From Sporosarcina sp. (GTDB taxonomy: Bacteria; Bacillota; Bacilli; Bacillales_A; Planococcaceae), in the NCBI GenBank assembly GCA_029257435.1, contig JARIBI010000045.1:62001-126000 (forward strand): a DNA stretch of 64,000 nt, written 5' to 3'. The notes beneath the pieces were generated by a model, which had not been told where the DNA came from, searched no databases, and worked only from the letters and a program-made list of their open reading frames with translations. The translations under genes were made by a program, and so were the position numbers. Positions 29,938-40,314 of this stretch are shown in pieces. How positions within the stretch are numbered: position 1 is the first letter of the stretch; each line of letters begins with the position of its first letter.

Positions 29938-30234
29938 ATGGATATTAAATTGGATTCAAAAACGATTCTTGAAAAAGAGTTTAAAACAGGAATGCGCGGT
30001 TACAACCAAGAAGAAGTCGATTTGTTTTTAGATAGTGTAATTCATGATTATGAAAGTTTTAAAAAACGGATCGCTGAACTTGAACGCGAAAACGGAGAAC
30101 TTCAAAACGAATTATCTACTGTACAGAAACGCCCGGCATCAAGTGCACCTGGTACAACAAACTTCGACCTGTTAAAACGTATTTCTAATTTAGAAAAAGC
30201 AGTGTTTGGAAGTAAACTTTCAGGAAACGAATAA
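29938..30234 (+). CDS. gpsB: Cell division/elongation coordinator GpsB
   Basis: DivIVA-like N-terminus [26 protein letters not shown]. Confidence 0.95.
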   Translation: MDIKLDSKTILEKEFKTGMRGYNQEEVDLFLDSVIHDYESFKKRIAELERENGELQNELSTVQKRPASSAPGTTNFDLLKRISNLEKAVFGSKLSGNE

Positions 30235-30237
30235 AAC

Positions 30238-30270
30238 GAACCCCACTTTCCCTTGCGAAAAGTGGGGTTC
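30238..30270 (+). terminator. Terminator-like hairpin after gpsB
   Basis: GAACCCCACTTTcccttgcgAAAAGTGGGGTTC; weak U-tract. Confidence 0.6.
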
Positions 30271-30288
30271 TCCTGTATACTTATCAAG

Positions 30289-30692
30289 CCATGATGGAAA
30301 TTCAGGTAATTGCTGCAGTGCTAGACACTGGAGAGGAAAGTCCATGCTCACACGGTACTGAGATGTCCGTAGTGTTCGTGCCCGGCCAAAAAATAAGCCG
30401 GGGCGCTGTTTACTCAGCTGACGGCGGAAATAATTCCTAAGTCCTTTTAGGATATGGAAGACGTTTCCTGAAAAGTGCCACAGTGACGGAGCTGTATCGG
30501 AAACGGTACAGGTGGAACGAGGTAAACCCCGCGAGTGAGAAACCCAAATTATGGTAGGGGCGCTCTTCCGAAGGAAATGAACGGAGGAAGGGACAGACAA
30601 TCGTCTGTAGATAGATGATTACCACCCTGAGTACGAGGTGTAAACCGTTTGAGTACAAGGGAACAAAACATGGCTTACGAATTTCCTGATGG
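30289..30692 (+). ncRNA. rnpB: RNase P RNA, class B
   Basis: Conserved GAGGAAAGTCCATGCTC, GAGATGTCCGTAGTGTTCGTGCC, AGTGCCACAGTGACG, GAGAAACCCAAATT, ACAAAACATGGCTTA; ends CCATgaTGGAAATTC/GAATTTCCtgATGG form P1. Confidence 0.95.
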
Positions 30693-30711
30693 TACTTACA
30701 TGTATACATTC

Positions 30712-30740
30712 ATGCTCTCCTGTATTTATGGAGAGCATTT
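30712..30740 (+). terminator. Hairpin terminator of rnpB
   Basis: ATGCTCTCCtgtatttatGGAGAGCATTT. Confidence 0.7.
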
Positions 30741-30816
30741 CTGCGTTAGAAAACAGGTTTGCTCATATACAGCACGTACATAAGAAGTTAAACAATGGAG
30801 AGGAAGTGTGCAATTC

Positions 30817-31944
30817 ATGAAAGAATACAAATTGGTAGCAACTGCTGCGATGGGGCTTGAAGGACTCGTTGCAGAAGAAGTGAAAGCACTAGGATATGAA
30901 ACATTGACTGAGAATGGAAAAGTTTACTTTTCCGGAGACGCGCATGCAATTGCAAAAGCGAATATGTGGTTGAGAATTGCAGACCGAGTGCGCATTATTG
31001 TAGGAGAATTCAAGGCGACTACTTTCGACGAGCTATTCGAAAAGACGAAAGAGTTACCGTGGGAGGATTACCTTCCAGTGGACGCGGCTTTCCCAGTCGC
31101 AGGGAAGTCCGTCAAATCGATTTTATACAGTGTACCTGATTGCCAAGCAATTGTGAAAAAAGCGATTGCGGAAAAACTTAAAACGGTTCATGGCCGTGTT
31201 GGGTTTTTAGATGAAACAGGTCCTTTATTTAAATTGGAAGTATCCATTTTAAAAGATAAGGTGACACTGACTATCGATTCTAGTGGTGCAGGTTTGCATA
31301 AACGTGGTTATCGTATAGGACAAGGGGATGCGCCTTTAAAAGAAACGTTAGCGGCAGCCCTTGTTAAATTGACAAAGTGGAACCCGGATCGCCCATTTGT
31401 AGATCCTTTCTGTGGATCTGGAACGATTCCGATTGAAGCAGCGATGCTGGGTCAAAACTTAGCTCCAGGTTATAATCGAGAATTTTTAAGCGAACAGTGG
31501 CCATGGATGGCAGAATCTGTATGGGATCGCGTGCGTGAAGAAGTGGAAGATGTCGCTGATTATGATCGCAAACTAATGATTTCAGGTTCAGACTGGGATC
31601 CGGCAATGATAAAAATTGCAGAAAAAAATGCGGCTGAAGCAGGATTCTTAGATATCATCAATTGGAATGTATGCAACGTTGCAGACCTTACACTCGAAGG
31701 CGAAAACGGAGTCCTAGTTGGTAATCCGCCATATGGGGAACGACTTGGTGAACTTGAAGAAGCTGAAGACATTACGGCTACACTCGGGAATGTAATGAAA
31801 CCTTATTCGTCGTGGTCAGTCTATATGCTCTCTTCTCTTGAAAACTTTGAGACGATGTACGGCAAAAGAGCCACTAAGAAACGTAAACTCTTCAATGGTT
31901 TCATACGGACAGACCTTTATCAGTTCTGGGGGAAACGAAGCTAA
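30817..31944 (+). CDS. ypsC: THUMP-domain class I SAM-dependent RNA methyltransferase (YpsC/RlmL-like)
   Basis: DPFCGSGTIPIEAAMLGQN; VGNPPYGERLG; ATG 30817. Confidence 0.92.
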   Translation: MKEYKLVATAAMGLEGLVAEEVKALGYETLTENGKVYFSGDAHAIAKANMWLRIADRVRIIVGEFKATTFDELFEKTKELPWEDYLPVDAAFPVAGKSVKSILYSVPDCQAIVKKAIAEKLKTVHGRVGFLDETGPLFKLEVSILKDKVTLTIDSSGAGLHKRGYRIGQGDAPLKETLAAALVKLTKWNPDRPFVDPFCGSGTIPIEAAMLGQNLAPGYNREFLSEQWPWMAESVWDRVREEVEDVADYDRKLMISGSDWDPAMIKIAEKNAAEAGFLDIINWNVCNVADLTLEGENGVLVGNPPYGERLGELEEAEDITATLGNVMKPYSSWSVYMLSSLENFETMYGKRATKKRKLFNGFIRTDLYQFWGKRS

Positions 31945-31954
31945 CCGAAATAGA

Positions 31955-31986
31955 TTAAAAAGAGAGGGTTCTCCTCTCTTTTCTTA
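31955..31986 (+). terminator. Intrinsic terminator
   Basis: AAAAAGAGAGGgttctCCTCTCTTTTCTT. Confidence 0.75.
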
Positions 31987-32007
31987 TGGAATAGAAAGGG
32001 GTTCACT

Positions 32008-33915
32008 ATGACTGGAAAGTTACCATTTGCACTTACGCGTGACAAAACATTCTACGAATCACTCAATGAGTGGATCGGAGATACTCTGTATGATGACCTT
32101 ACCGAAAAAGGATTTGACTGCAGGGATGAACAAATCTACATGTCATTTCAAATCGAACAAGCGCTGCGTGAAAAAGAAGTATTATTTGCAGAAGCAGGAG
32201 TTGGAACGGGGAAAACGATTGCATACTTACTTCCTGCGATCGCCTATGCCCGTTATACGGGAAAACCAGCTCTAATTTCTTGCGCAGACGAAACGTTAAT
32301 TGATCAACTTGTTAAAGAGGAAGGCGACATTCGTAAAATTGGTGAAGCGCTGGAACTTACCATAGATGTCCGTCTAGCTAAATCTCGTGACCAGTATCTT
32401 TGTTTGAAGCGTCTAGAAGAAATGAATCGTTTTGGGGAAGAATATGCCGAAAATGTAGAAGATAGTTTGCCGGATTTCGTTTATGGTCCTGCTTCGTTAT
32501 CTGAAGTCTATCCATACGGAGAACGCTCATCTTATCCAGATCTAAGTGACGGTGAATGGGAAACGATTAATTATCATCCAATCCAGCAATGCGGCGGATG
32601 TGACTTACGGAACCGATGCGGGCAAACAATACACCGCAGCGAATATCGAAAAGCTGCTGATCTAATTATCTGTTCTCACGATTTCTTTATGGAACATCTA
32701 TGGACAAAAGAGTCAAGGAAACGACAGGGGCAGCTTCCGTTATTGCCTGAAGTTTCAATGGCTGTTTTTGATGAAGGTCATTTATTAGAATACGCTGCTC
32801 AACGAGCGCTCACGTATGAAGTGCAAGATAGTACGCTTCTTGGTCTGCTGGAACGTGTCATGACGGATGGTGTTCGTGAACAGACACTGCAACTGATGGA
32901 ACAGCTAATGGAGTGTCATGAATTATTCTTCGATTATTTATCGGAATGTGCACAAGAGGATGGGGAGGAAAGACTTGCGATTTCAAAATCTGCTGAACTT
33001 GTGAACACAGCTCGCGAAGCAGTTCGTCTTTCAAATGCATTACTTGAAGAGTTTGTTTTTGATAGCGAGCTTTATGTGATACCAGAGTATGACTTAAGAA
33101 TGGTAGAAGAGTATCTGGAACAATATATATTTTCGTTAGAATTGTTCTCAGACAATGAGGAAGCTGTTGACTGGGCAGAAGATCGTGAAGGAGAGCTGAC
33201 TCTCGTTATAATGCCTCGATTGGTAACTGACGTTTTGCAAGAGCGTCTGTTCTCTGAAAAACTGCCAATCGTTTTCTCGTCTGCAACATTGTCAGTACAA
33301 AACGATTTTTCGTTTTTAGCGAATAACCTTGGTATTGAGCATTCGGTTTCGTTTTCAATTGAATCTCCATACGATTACGATGAAGTTATGGACCTTACTA
33401 TCGAATCGTTACTTGAAGATGGGAAAAAGAACCGGCTTGTCGAGCTATTGAATGACGGTGAACAGACACTGGTGCTGTTTAAGTCGAAGCAATCGATGGA
33501 TAATTTCCGGGCTCAATTGCCAGAGGGGCAACTCCCATTTACAGCATTTGAAGGGGATCGTGAACTCTCCTCGATTGTTAAGGAGTTCCAAGCGAAACAA
33601 TGGTCTGCGTTCTGTTCGTATCATCTCTGGGAGGGGCTGGATATTCCTCATGATGCGTTAACGCGAGTGGTTATATATGATTTACCTTTACCGCCTGCTG
33701 ACCCATTGTTCAATGCTAAGCGCAGTCATGCCGAGTCTCCGTTTGAAGAAGTGGACTTGCCCTATATGCTGCTCCGTTTACGGCAAGGCGTCGGCCGGCT
33801 GATTCGGACTGCGACTGACTCAGGTTCTGTTCATATATTGCTGAATCCGGAAGAATCTGAATTAGTTCCTTCTTTTGAATCGATATTTCCTGTTGCACCA
33901 AGAGTGAAATCTTAA
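32008..33915 (+). CDS. ypvA: ATP-dependent helicase, XPD/DinG-like with Fe-S cysteine cluster (YpvA-like)
   Basis: AGVGTGKTIAYLLPA; DQYLC...CGGCDLRNRC; DEGH; LRQGVGRLIRTATDSG; next to ypsC. Confidence 0.88.
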   Translation: MTGKLPFALTRDKTFYESLNEWIGDTLYDDLTEKGFDCRDEQIYMSFQIEQALREKEVLFAEAGVGTGKTIAYLLPAIAYARYTGKPALISCADETLIDQLVKEEGDIRKIGEALELTIDVRLAKSRDQYLCLKRLEEMNRFGEEYAENVEDSLPDFVYGPASLSEVYPYGERSSYPDLSDGEWETINYHPIQQCGGCDLRNRCGQTIHRSEYRKAADLIICSHDFFMEHLWTKESRKRQGQLPLLPEVSMAVFDEGHLLEYAAQRALTYEVQDSTLLGLLERVMTDGVREQTLQLMEQLMECHELFFDYLSECAQEDGEERLAISKSAELVNTAREAVRLSNALLEEFVFDSELYVIPEYDLRMVEEYLEQYIFSLELFSDNEEAVDWAEDREGELTLVIMPRLVTDVLQERLFSEKLPIVFSSATLSVQNDFSFLANNLGIEHSVSFSIESPYDYDEVMDLTIESLLEDGKKNRLVELLNDGEQTLVLFKSKQSMDNFRAQLPEGQLPFTAFEGDRELSSIVKEFQAKQWSAFCSYHLWEGLDIPHDALTRVVIYDLPLPPADPLFNAKRSHAESPFEEVDLPYMLLRLRQGVGRLIRTATDSGSVHILLNPEESELVPSFESIFPVAPRVKS

Positions 33916-33917
33916 AT

Positions 33918-33966
33918 AAAAAACAAAAAGCAACAGGCATCTGCCTAGCTGCTTTTTGTTTTTTTA
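33918..33966. terminator. Bidirectional intrinsic terminator
   Basis: AAAACAAAAAGCAaCAGGCAtcTGCCTaGCTGCTTTTTGTTTTTT. Confidence 0.9.
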
Positions 33967-33998
33967 TTTGTGATTCAACAGTGTTTTTACGGAATTAG

Positions 33999-34454
33999 TC
34001 AAGCTTCATCGATTGTGAGCAATACATTAGAAGGCGGGGCGTTGTTAAAGTTCAGCGGCAGTTTAAATGCCTGCTGGAAACCATAGAACTTCGTTTCTCC
34101 GGTTAATACAGTAGGTGGCGATATATCCAGAGTCAGTGAGTCTTTTTCGAGTAGGGTGCATAGATTTCCTGCGACCATATTTCCGAGTTCACCAGTGAAT
34201 GACTCAATCATCTCTCCTTCAATCTTCATCCCAAACATCGCTTCTCCAATCTGAGAAATTGTCGATTCGTTCGTATCGATAATTAATCTTCCACGAACAT
34301 CCCCGAGCAGTGCGATTAGTACACTTAGTTCTTTTTGTTCATAAGGCTGTGTAGTGAGAGAAGGTGGAAGAACTTCAAATTTAACGGGAATAACAGTAGT
34401 TAAGGATTGGATAGTACTATTTAATATATGTTGAATCGTTTTTGCATCAGTCAT
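33999..34454 (-). CDS. CheX-like chemotaxis phosphatase domain protein
   Basis: CheC/CheX-type motif ESFTGELGNMVAGNLCTLL; 151 aa. Confidence 0.8.
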   Translation of the reverse strand: MTDAKTIQHILNSTIQSLTTVIPVKFEVLPPSLTTQPYEQKELSVLIALLGDVRGRLIIDTNESTISQIGEAMFGMKIEGEMIESFTGELGNMVAGNLCTLLEKDSLTLDISPPTVLTGETKFYGFQQAFKLPLNFNNAPPSNVLLTIDEA

Positions 34455-34577
34455 TTAGACACCTCTTCATCAGGTATTAGTAGTTCAATGATACCACTCG
34501 CGCAGCTAATTGTATAGAGTATTAATTTAATTAACAACCTGGAATATATGAATAGAGTGTGAACGAGATATAATGGT

Positions 34578-37500
34578 ATGATAGACAAAGCTCTAGGAGA
34601 AGGGATCGAAGTGTTTATGACTCAACATAAGGATTTTTTAGACGAAACCGCTATACTTGGCCTACTTTGTAAAGAAGATGGAGATCAGGAACGGTTTCAA
34701 AAAGCAGCAATGCTCGCACAGAAACTCGTGAAAGATGACTATACCATAGCATTTGCAGGTCACTTTTCAGCAGGGAAATCATCTATGATTAATGCACTGA
34801 CGGGAGAGGAACTGTTGCCATCCAGTCCGATTCCGACAAGCGCAAACATCGTTAAAATACATAAAGATGTCGAAGACTTTGCCATCGTACATCGACAAGA
34901 TGGGACTTCCGTTAAAGTTATTGGGGAAGGATTCCCGCAAGCCGTAAAAAAGATGAGCAAAGAAGGAGCATCCATTGCTTCTTTGGAAATTGGACATACC
35001 GCGTCAAAACTGCCCAAAGGGATTTCCGTAATGGATACTCCTGGTGTCGACTCAACTGATGACGCGCATCGGCTCTCTACAGAATCTGCACTTCACTTAG
35101 CGGATCTAGTGTTTTACACAATGGATTACAATCATGTGCAGTCGGAATTGAATTTCCGGTTTACTAAAGAACTGATGCGGTATAACCCGAATGTTTATTT
35201 AATCGTCAACCAAATTGACAAGCATCGCTCGAATGAGCTGTCGTTTAATGAATTCAAGGAATCTGTCCGCCACTCATTTTCTCTTTGGGGAGTTGAGCCG
35301 AAAGGAATCTTTTTCACATCCCTTAAACAGCTCGATTTAGAAGGTAATGACTTTAACGCTGTGAAAGATATTGTAAATGGATCGATTGAGCGTCGTGATG
35401 AGCACTTTGATCGAAATGCGCAAAATGCACTTGCTCAATTAACTGCAGAACATATCGATTTCTTAAAAGAAGAAATTAAAGAGACAATTGATGCTCATCC
35501 TGAAATCTCTAGTGAAGAATTCACTAATCCAGACGAGCTAAAGCAAGAACAAGAAGAACTGCAATTGCGGCTATCTCTCTTGCAAGGAGATGCATTTCAT
35601 CTGCATTTCGAAAAAGAACGGAAAGAACTTTTGCAAAGTGCATCCTTGACCCCATATGAAACGAGGGAGTTACTGAAAGAGTACCTTGAGTCACAAACAA
35701 GTCAATTTAAAGTCGGACTTTTCTTCAGTTCGAAAAAGACCCAGGAAGAAAGGGATCGGAGACTTACTGCTCTTAGTAAATCGCTGGAAAAGTTAGCGCA
35801 TACCCAAATCGAAATTCACCTGCGTTCACTTATGAAAAACGTGCTGAAACAAGCAGGACTGTTAACAGATGAACGGTCATTGGAAATTGATGAAATGGAT
35901 TTAGCGTTCCGTTTTGACGAAATCGCAAGCACGTTGACCACACCTGACATTTTGACCGGTGAGCTGATTTTAAATGCAGCAAGTCAAATGCGTGAAGCTG
36001 TTCTGAATGTATACAAACAGAAAACGGATGAGTGGAAAGTCCGGCTATCAGAGGCTGCGAAACGTGAAGGGGAGAATGTTTCAGCAAAACTGCAAAATCA
36101 ACTGGAAGATGTTAAGACGAAACTAGCTTCAATCCATCTTGTGTTATCACGTACAGCGCATCTTCAATTATTTGACAATGATCAGCCGCATGAATGGTCT
36201 AAGGAAGAACTCGCTTCTTTGGAACGGCTAAAAGCAGAATGGAAAGCTCAATCTGAGCCGGAGGTTATAGATGTACAACATCAGCAAGAAGCTGAAATCG
36301 AGAAGGAAGTAGCTGTACAAAAAGAACATGAATTAGATAATAACGAAGAAATCTTCAATGGAGACCTTGAGTTGATCGTCAAGCGGGCGAAGCAAGTGGC
36401 GGACGATGTCGTTCACATACCAGGGTTTAACGATCTTTCTGTATATTTAAAGTCAAAGTCAAAAAGACTGGAACAGCAAGAGTTCACGGTGGCGTTATTT
36501 GGAGCGTTCAGTGCTGGAAAATCATCTTTCTCAAATGCTTTGCTTGGAGAAGCGGTATTGCCTGTATCCCCGAATCCGACAACTGCAGCCATTAACCGGA
36601 TTCGTCCGACTTCTGAAATTCATGCCGACGTTACAGCAGATATTCACTTCAAAGCGCTTGAGCAGTTAACTCAAGATACGGTAAATGCATTTGCCATGCT
36701 TGGATTATCAATTTCTACGATTGAAGAAGCGTTTGAACGTGCAGAAGAAGCGCTGCAACTGAAATTAGTTGAAGAGTCTCTTCATATCCATAAATCGTTT
36801 ATCCGTGCTTTCCATAAGGGATACCCGGCTTATCGAAATTTACTTGGCACTGTGCTGACTGCAGAGCGCGACGAATTCGTTCGATTTGTAGCTGAAGAAG
36901 AGCGGAGTTGTTTTGTTGAGTCGATTGACTTATATTATGACTGTGAACTAACACGCCAAGGGATAACGCTAGTGGATACCCCGGGTGCAGATTCTATAAA
37001 TGCCCGGCATACAGATGTAGCGTTTGAGTATATTAAAAATGCGGATGCGATTTTGTTTATTACGTATTATAACCATGCATTTTCACGTGCGGACAGGGAG
37101 TTTTTAATACAGCTTGGCCGCGTGAAAGATGCCTTTGAAATGGACAAGATGTTTTTTGTTGTTAACGCAATTGATTTGGCTGCTAACGAGGAAGAAGAAC
37201 AGGAAGTAAAGGGGTTTGTAGCAGAAGAACTTGTGAAATTTGGTATTCGGAATCCGCGCGTTCATGGGATTTCCAGTTTGCAAGCGCTTGAAGCGAAGCA
37301 ACAAGGACAATCCGAAACAAAAATGAAGGACTTTGAAACTCGTTTTTATTCATTTTTGGAAAATGATCTAAATGCATTAGCTGTTCAAGCATTGGATGAA
37401 GAGACAACAAAGACAATTGGCCGTCTAGCTGACCTCATTGAACGGACTGAAAAAAACCGTGAGCGTAAAGCGGAGCGGCTGGAAGAGCTGGCTGTTTTTG

Positions 37501-38219
37501 AACAGCGTGTCCGAGCGCATTATCAGGAGAGCTTTGCACCCGTCCTAAAAAAATCTGTTCAAGAAGAGTTAAGGGAGTTAATCTTCTACATCCATCAGCG
37601 TGTCTTCCTAAGGTTCCCGGATTTCTTCAAAGAAGGCTACACACCGTCGCTATTTGTTCGCCACCAGGCTCCAGAAGCACTTCGCTTAGCTTTAGAAGAA
37701 ACTATAGGAATGACTGGTTTCGATTTTGCTCAAGAACTCAAGGTAACAAACTTACGAATGCTGACATTCATGAAAAAACAAGTAGATGCGCGGCAACGGA
37801 CCGAACAGCGCTGGTTAGCTGAAATGGACAGTGCGCTATCACCTTCTCCGTTCGATTCTAAAGATGCAGAGATGTTGAAGTTTGCCCCGCCATTCCAAAA
37901 GATGGAACGCTACAGTATTGTGAATCGGCATTTTAAAAATGCGAAATCGTTCTTTGAAAAGGGTGATCGAAATACCCTTCAAGAGCAACTGACCGAACTG
38001 CTGAAAAAAGATGCAACGAGTTATTTGGAGTCAGAGCAGGAGCGATTAGGAGAATGGACGAGTGACTGGATTGACGATTCTGCCGCGGAATTGACAGCCC
38101 ATTTATTACAAGAAACTTTGGCTCAATTGGCCGCTGAACGCGGACTATTAGAAAGTCATGAACAACTGTCTGAATGGCGAGCAGTCTATGAACAAATCCG
38201 ACAGAAGGAGCTGGTATAA
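34578..38219 (+). CDS. dynA: Tandem dynamin-family GTPase (DynA/YpbR-like)
   Basis: Two GTPase modules: AGHFSAGKSSMINAL...DTPGVDS...NQIDKH and GAFSAGKSSFSNALLG...DTPGADS...NAIDLA; 1213 aa. Confidence 0.92.
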   Translation: MIDKALGEGIEVFMTQHKDFLDETAILGLLCKEDGDQERFQKAAMLAQKLVKDDYTIAFAGHFSAGKSSMINALTGEELLPSSPIPTSANIVKIHKDVEDFAIVHRQDGTSVKVIGEGFPQAVKKMSKEGASIASLEIGHTASKLPKGISVMDTPGVDSTDDAHRLSTESALHLADLVFYTMDYNHVQSELNFRFTKELMRYNPNVYLIVNQIDKHRSNELSFNEFKESVRHSFSLWGVEPKGIFFTSLKQLDLEGNDFNAVKDIVNGSIERRDEHFDRNAQNALAQLTAEHIDFLKEEIKETIDAHPEISSEEFTNPDELKQEQEELQLRLSLLQGDAFHLHFEKERKELLQSASLTPYETRELLKEYLESQTSQFKVGLFFSSKKTQEERDRRLTALSKSLEKLAHTQIEIHLRSLMKNVLKQAGLLTDERSLEIDEMDLAFRFDEIASTLTTPDILTGELILNAASQMREAVLNVYKQKTDEWKVRLSEAAKREGENVSAKLQNQLEDVKTKLASIHLVLSRTAHLQLFDNDQPHEWSKEELASLERLKAEWKAQSEPEVIDVQHQQEAEIEKEVAVQKEHELDNNEEIFNGDLELIVKRAKQVADDVVHIPGFNDLSVYLKSKSKRLEQQEFTVALFGAFSAGKSSFSNALLGEAVLPVSPNPTTAAINRIRPTSEIHADVTADIHFKALEQLTQDTVNAFAMLGLSISTIEEAFERAEEALQLKLVEESLHIHKSFIRAFHKGYPAYRNLLGTVLTAERDEFVRFVAEEERSCFVESIDLYYDCELTRQGITLVDTPGADSINARHTDVAFEYIKNADAILFITYYNHAFSRADREFLIQLGRVKDAFEMDKMFFVVNAIDLAANEEEEQEVKGFVAEELVKFGIRNPRVHGISSLQALEAKQQGQSETKMKDFETRFYSFLENDLNALAVQALDEETTKTIGRLADLIERTEKNRERKAERLEELAVFEQRVRAHYQESFAPVLKKSVQEELRELIFYIHQRVFLRFPDFFKEGYTPSLFVRHQAPEALRLALEETIGMTGFDFAQELKVTNLRMLTFMKKQVDARQRTEQRWLAEMDSALSPSPFDSKDAEMLKFAPPFQKMERYSIVNRHFKNAKSFFEKGDRNTLQEQLTELLKKDATSYLESEQERLGEWTSDWIDDSAAELTAHLLQETLAQLAAERGLLESHEQLSEWRAVYEQIRQKELV

Positions 38220-39065
38220 GTGAACGTTTTCAAATCTATGGCGGGACAGAATAATGGCCAGAAACGTAAATGGATTGATGCACGATTCTCTCTTCAAGAT
38301 CCTAAAGCTGGTGCGGATTCTTATTGTCAAAGTCATATTCAACATGCAGTTCATTGGGACTTGGAAAAAGACTTGTCTGATATGAAAAAAAGCGGTGGCC
38401 GCCATCCGTTGCCTGACCATGCTACTCTGACGGAGCTGTACCGTAAAAGCGGTCTTCATTTGGATGATGAAATCATCATTTATGACAATGGCGGTGAACC
38501 ATTCGCAGCACGCGCTTGGTGGATGTTGCAATTCGGCGGATTTAAAAATGTTTTCATTTCGCTAGAAGGATTTGAGGACCTTGAGAAATTAGGGTTCCCT
38601 ATAGATGGAAATGTTGTAACTCCTGAACGTTCATCAGTAGAACCCGTGTGGAATGAATCCATTCTTGCATCAAAAGAAGATGTAAAAAACCAGGTTGCAG
38701 CACAGGGTGAGGATTTACTAGTAGATGCAAGGGCAGGTGCGCGTTATCGGGGAGAGCATGAGCCGCTGGATGCTATAGCAGGGCACATTCCTGGAGCGCA
38801 AAACTTTGATTGGGCACAGCTGAAGGAGAATGGCCGCTTTGAAACATCGGGTGAAGGAGTTCGCATTTTACAAATGATGGCGGATCTGGAACAGCCGATT
38901 ACCGTTTATTGCGGAAGTGGTGTGACAGCAGCCCCCCTGTACGCTATGCTGACAGAAAAAGGGTACGGTAATGTTAGACTTTATGCAGGAAGTTATAGTG
39001 ATTGGATTGCTGGTGGAGACCTGTCGATTGAAACCGGGGCTTATAAAAAGGATGATTCGCTGTGA
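38220..39065 (+). CDS. Sulfurtransferase (tandem rhodanese)
   Basis: IIIYDNGGEPFAARAWWMLQFGG and C-terminal catalytic CGSGVTA. Confidence 0.88.
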   Translation: MNVFKSMAGQNNGQKRKWIDARFSLQDPKAGADSYCQSHIQHAVHWDLEKDLSDMKKSGGRHPLPDHATLTELYRKSGLHLDDEIIIYDNGGEPFAARAWWMLQFGGFKNVFISLEGFEDLEKLGFPIDGNVVTPERSSVEPVWNESILASKEDVKNQVAAQGEDLLVDARAGARYRGEHEPLDAIAGHIPGAQNFDWAQLKENGRFETSGEGVRILQMMADLEQPITVYCGSGVTAAPLYAMLTEKGYGNVRLYAGSYSDWIAGGDLSIETGAYKKDDSL

Positions 39066-39655
39066 AGATTGCATTTATTAGTGATATCCATTCTTCCATA
39101 GATGAACTCAAACTGGTACTCAAGCAAATTGAAACAATAGCCCCAGATTCGAAAATCATCGGAGCGGGCGATTTGTTTGAGTGTACAATCGGCAAGAAAA
39201 AACTGGATGGCACGACCTATCCGCAGTTAAGCGAGGTCATGCTCAATCCAGTTGGATTTGAACAGCTTCTTGACTTTCCATCTATCAGGGGGAACCAGGA
39301 AGAACGAATTCTTCTCATCTCAAGCTCAACTGAGCCACTGTTGCAAAAAATTTCTCAACTGCCGGAACGAATGCGGATCGGTGATGCACTGCTGATCCAC
39401 GGACACCAATGGCCATACAATGAATTGCCTCCAGAACACATCACACAGGGGGAAGATCTGGTTGTGCATGGTCACACGCATACTTCCTCGTGGGTTGTTG
39501 ATGGGGAAGTGAAAGAATTCGAATTCTCTGTGCCGATAAAGCTTCCTCAAAAAGCTGTGATCGTGAATGCGGGATCAGTAGTCGATCACAGAGAATGGGT
39601 GTTATATGATGAGTGTGAACGAACAATTACATTTATGAAGGCAGAATTGGAATAA
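39062..39655 (+). CDS. Calcineurin-like metallophosphoesterase (YfcE-type)
   Basis: FISDIHS, GAGDLFE, GNQEE, IHGHQW, VHGHTH. Confidence 0.85.
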   Translation: MKIAFISDIHSSIDELKLVLKQIETIAPDSKIIGAGDLFECTIGKKKLDGTTYPQLSEVMLNPVGFEQLLDFPSIRGNQEERILLISSSTEPLLQKISQLPERMRIGDALLIHGHQWPYNELPPEHITQGEDLVVHGHTHTSSWVVDGEVKEFEFSVPIKLPQKAVIVNAGSVVDHREWVLYDECERTITFMKAELE

Positions 39656-39658
39656 AAG

Positions 39659-40048
39659 TCATCGCTGCTTATGAATCGCCTGGCGGGCAAGCGCATCTGC
39701 TGCCCGATTCATATCGTCTGCAATCCACTTGATGAAAAAGTACTCGAAGTTCTTAGTGAGCTCGAGTGCTTTTTTTAAGTGTGGTTTATATAGCTCATTT
39801 TTAACAAATCCCTTTTCTACCGCCTGGACGACGAGCTGGGAATCACTGCGAACAGAAAGAATGCCAGTAGTTAGCTGTGCCGCTTCCTGCAGGCCTCTAA
39901 TAAGCGCTAAAAACTCTGCTGTATGGTTATCGCAAGGAGGTATAGGTTCTGAAATCTTAAGTGAGTGACCTTCACCTGTAAGGTAGATGCCAATACCGCT
40001 TTTTCCTGGATTCCCTGCACTTGCTCCGTCTGTATATAATTCAATCAT
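39659..40048 (-). CDS. RNase HI-like (reverse transcriptase-like) protein
   Basis: IELYTDGASAGNPGKSGIG, HTAEFLALIRGL, VRSDSQLVVQ, NRAADALA; ATG at 40048. Confidence 0.88.
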   Translation of the reverse strand: MIELYTDGASAGNPGKSGIGIYLTGEGHSLKISEPIPPCDNHTAEFLALIRGLQEAAQLTTGILSVRSDSQLVVQAVEKGFVKNELYKPHLKKALELTKNFEYFFIKWIADDMNRAADALARQAIHKQR

Positions 40049-40125
40049 TTGAGCAATCCTCCTGTATAGTTGCATCCTTTCGCCAGAAAACTTACAATTA
40101 ACATAGGGTCTGATTGGAGGGACTT

Positions 40126-40314
40126 ATGAAGAAAACAACTGTTATTACTGAAATTGATGACCTGCTGGATATGTATTGTGAAGGATGTCTAGTTAAAAAA
40201 CATTTGACGCAAGAACGCGGCAAGACGGAAGCACACAAGTTTTGCATCCGCGAATGCACTGTGGGCGACCAGCTCCGCTTTCTTGGTTCTGAAATGAATA
40301 AATTAATGAAATAA
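40126..40314 (+). CDS. Small zinc-finger family protein (YpeQ/DUF2602-like)
   Basis: CEGCLVKKHL...HKFCIRECTVGDQLRFLG; ATG after GGAGG. Confidence 0.75.
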   Translation: MKKTTVITEIDDLLDMYCEGCLVKKHLTQERGKTEAHKFCIRECTVGDQLRFLGSEMNKLMK

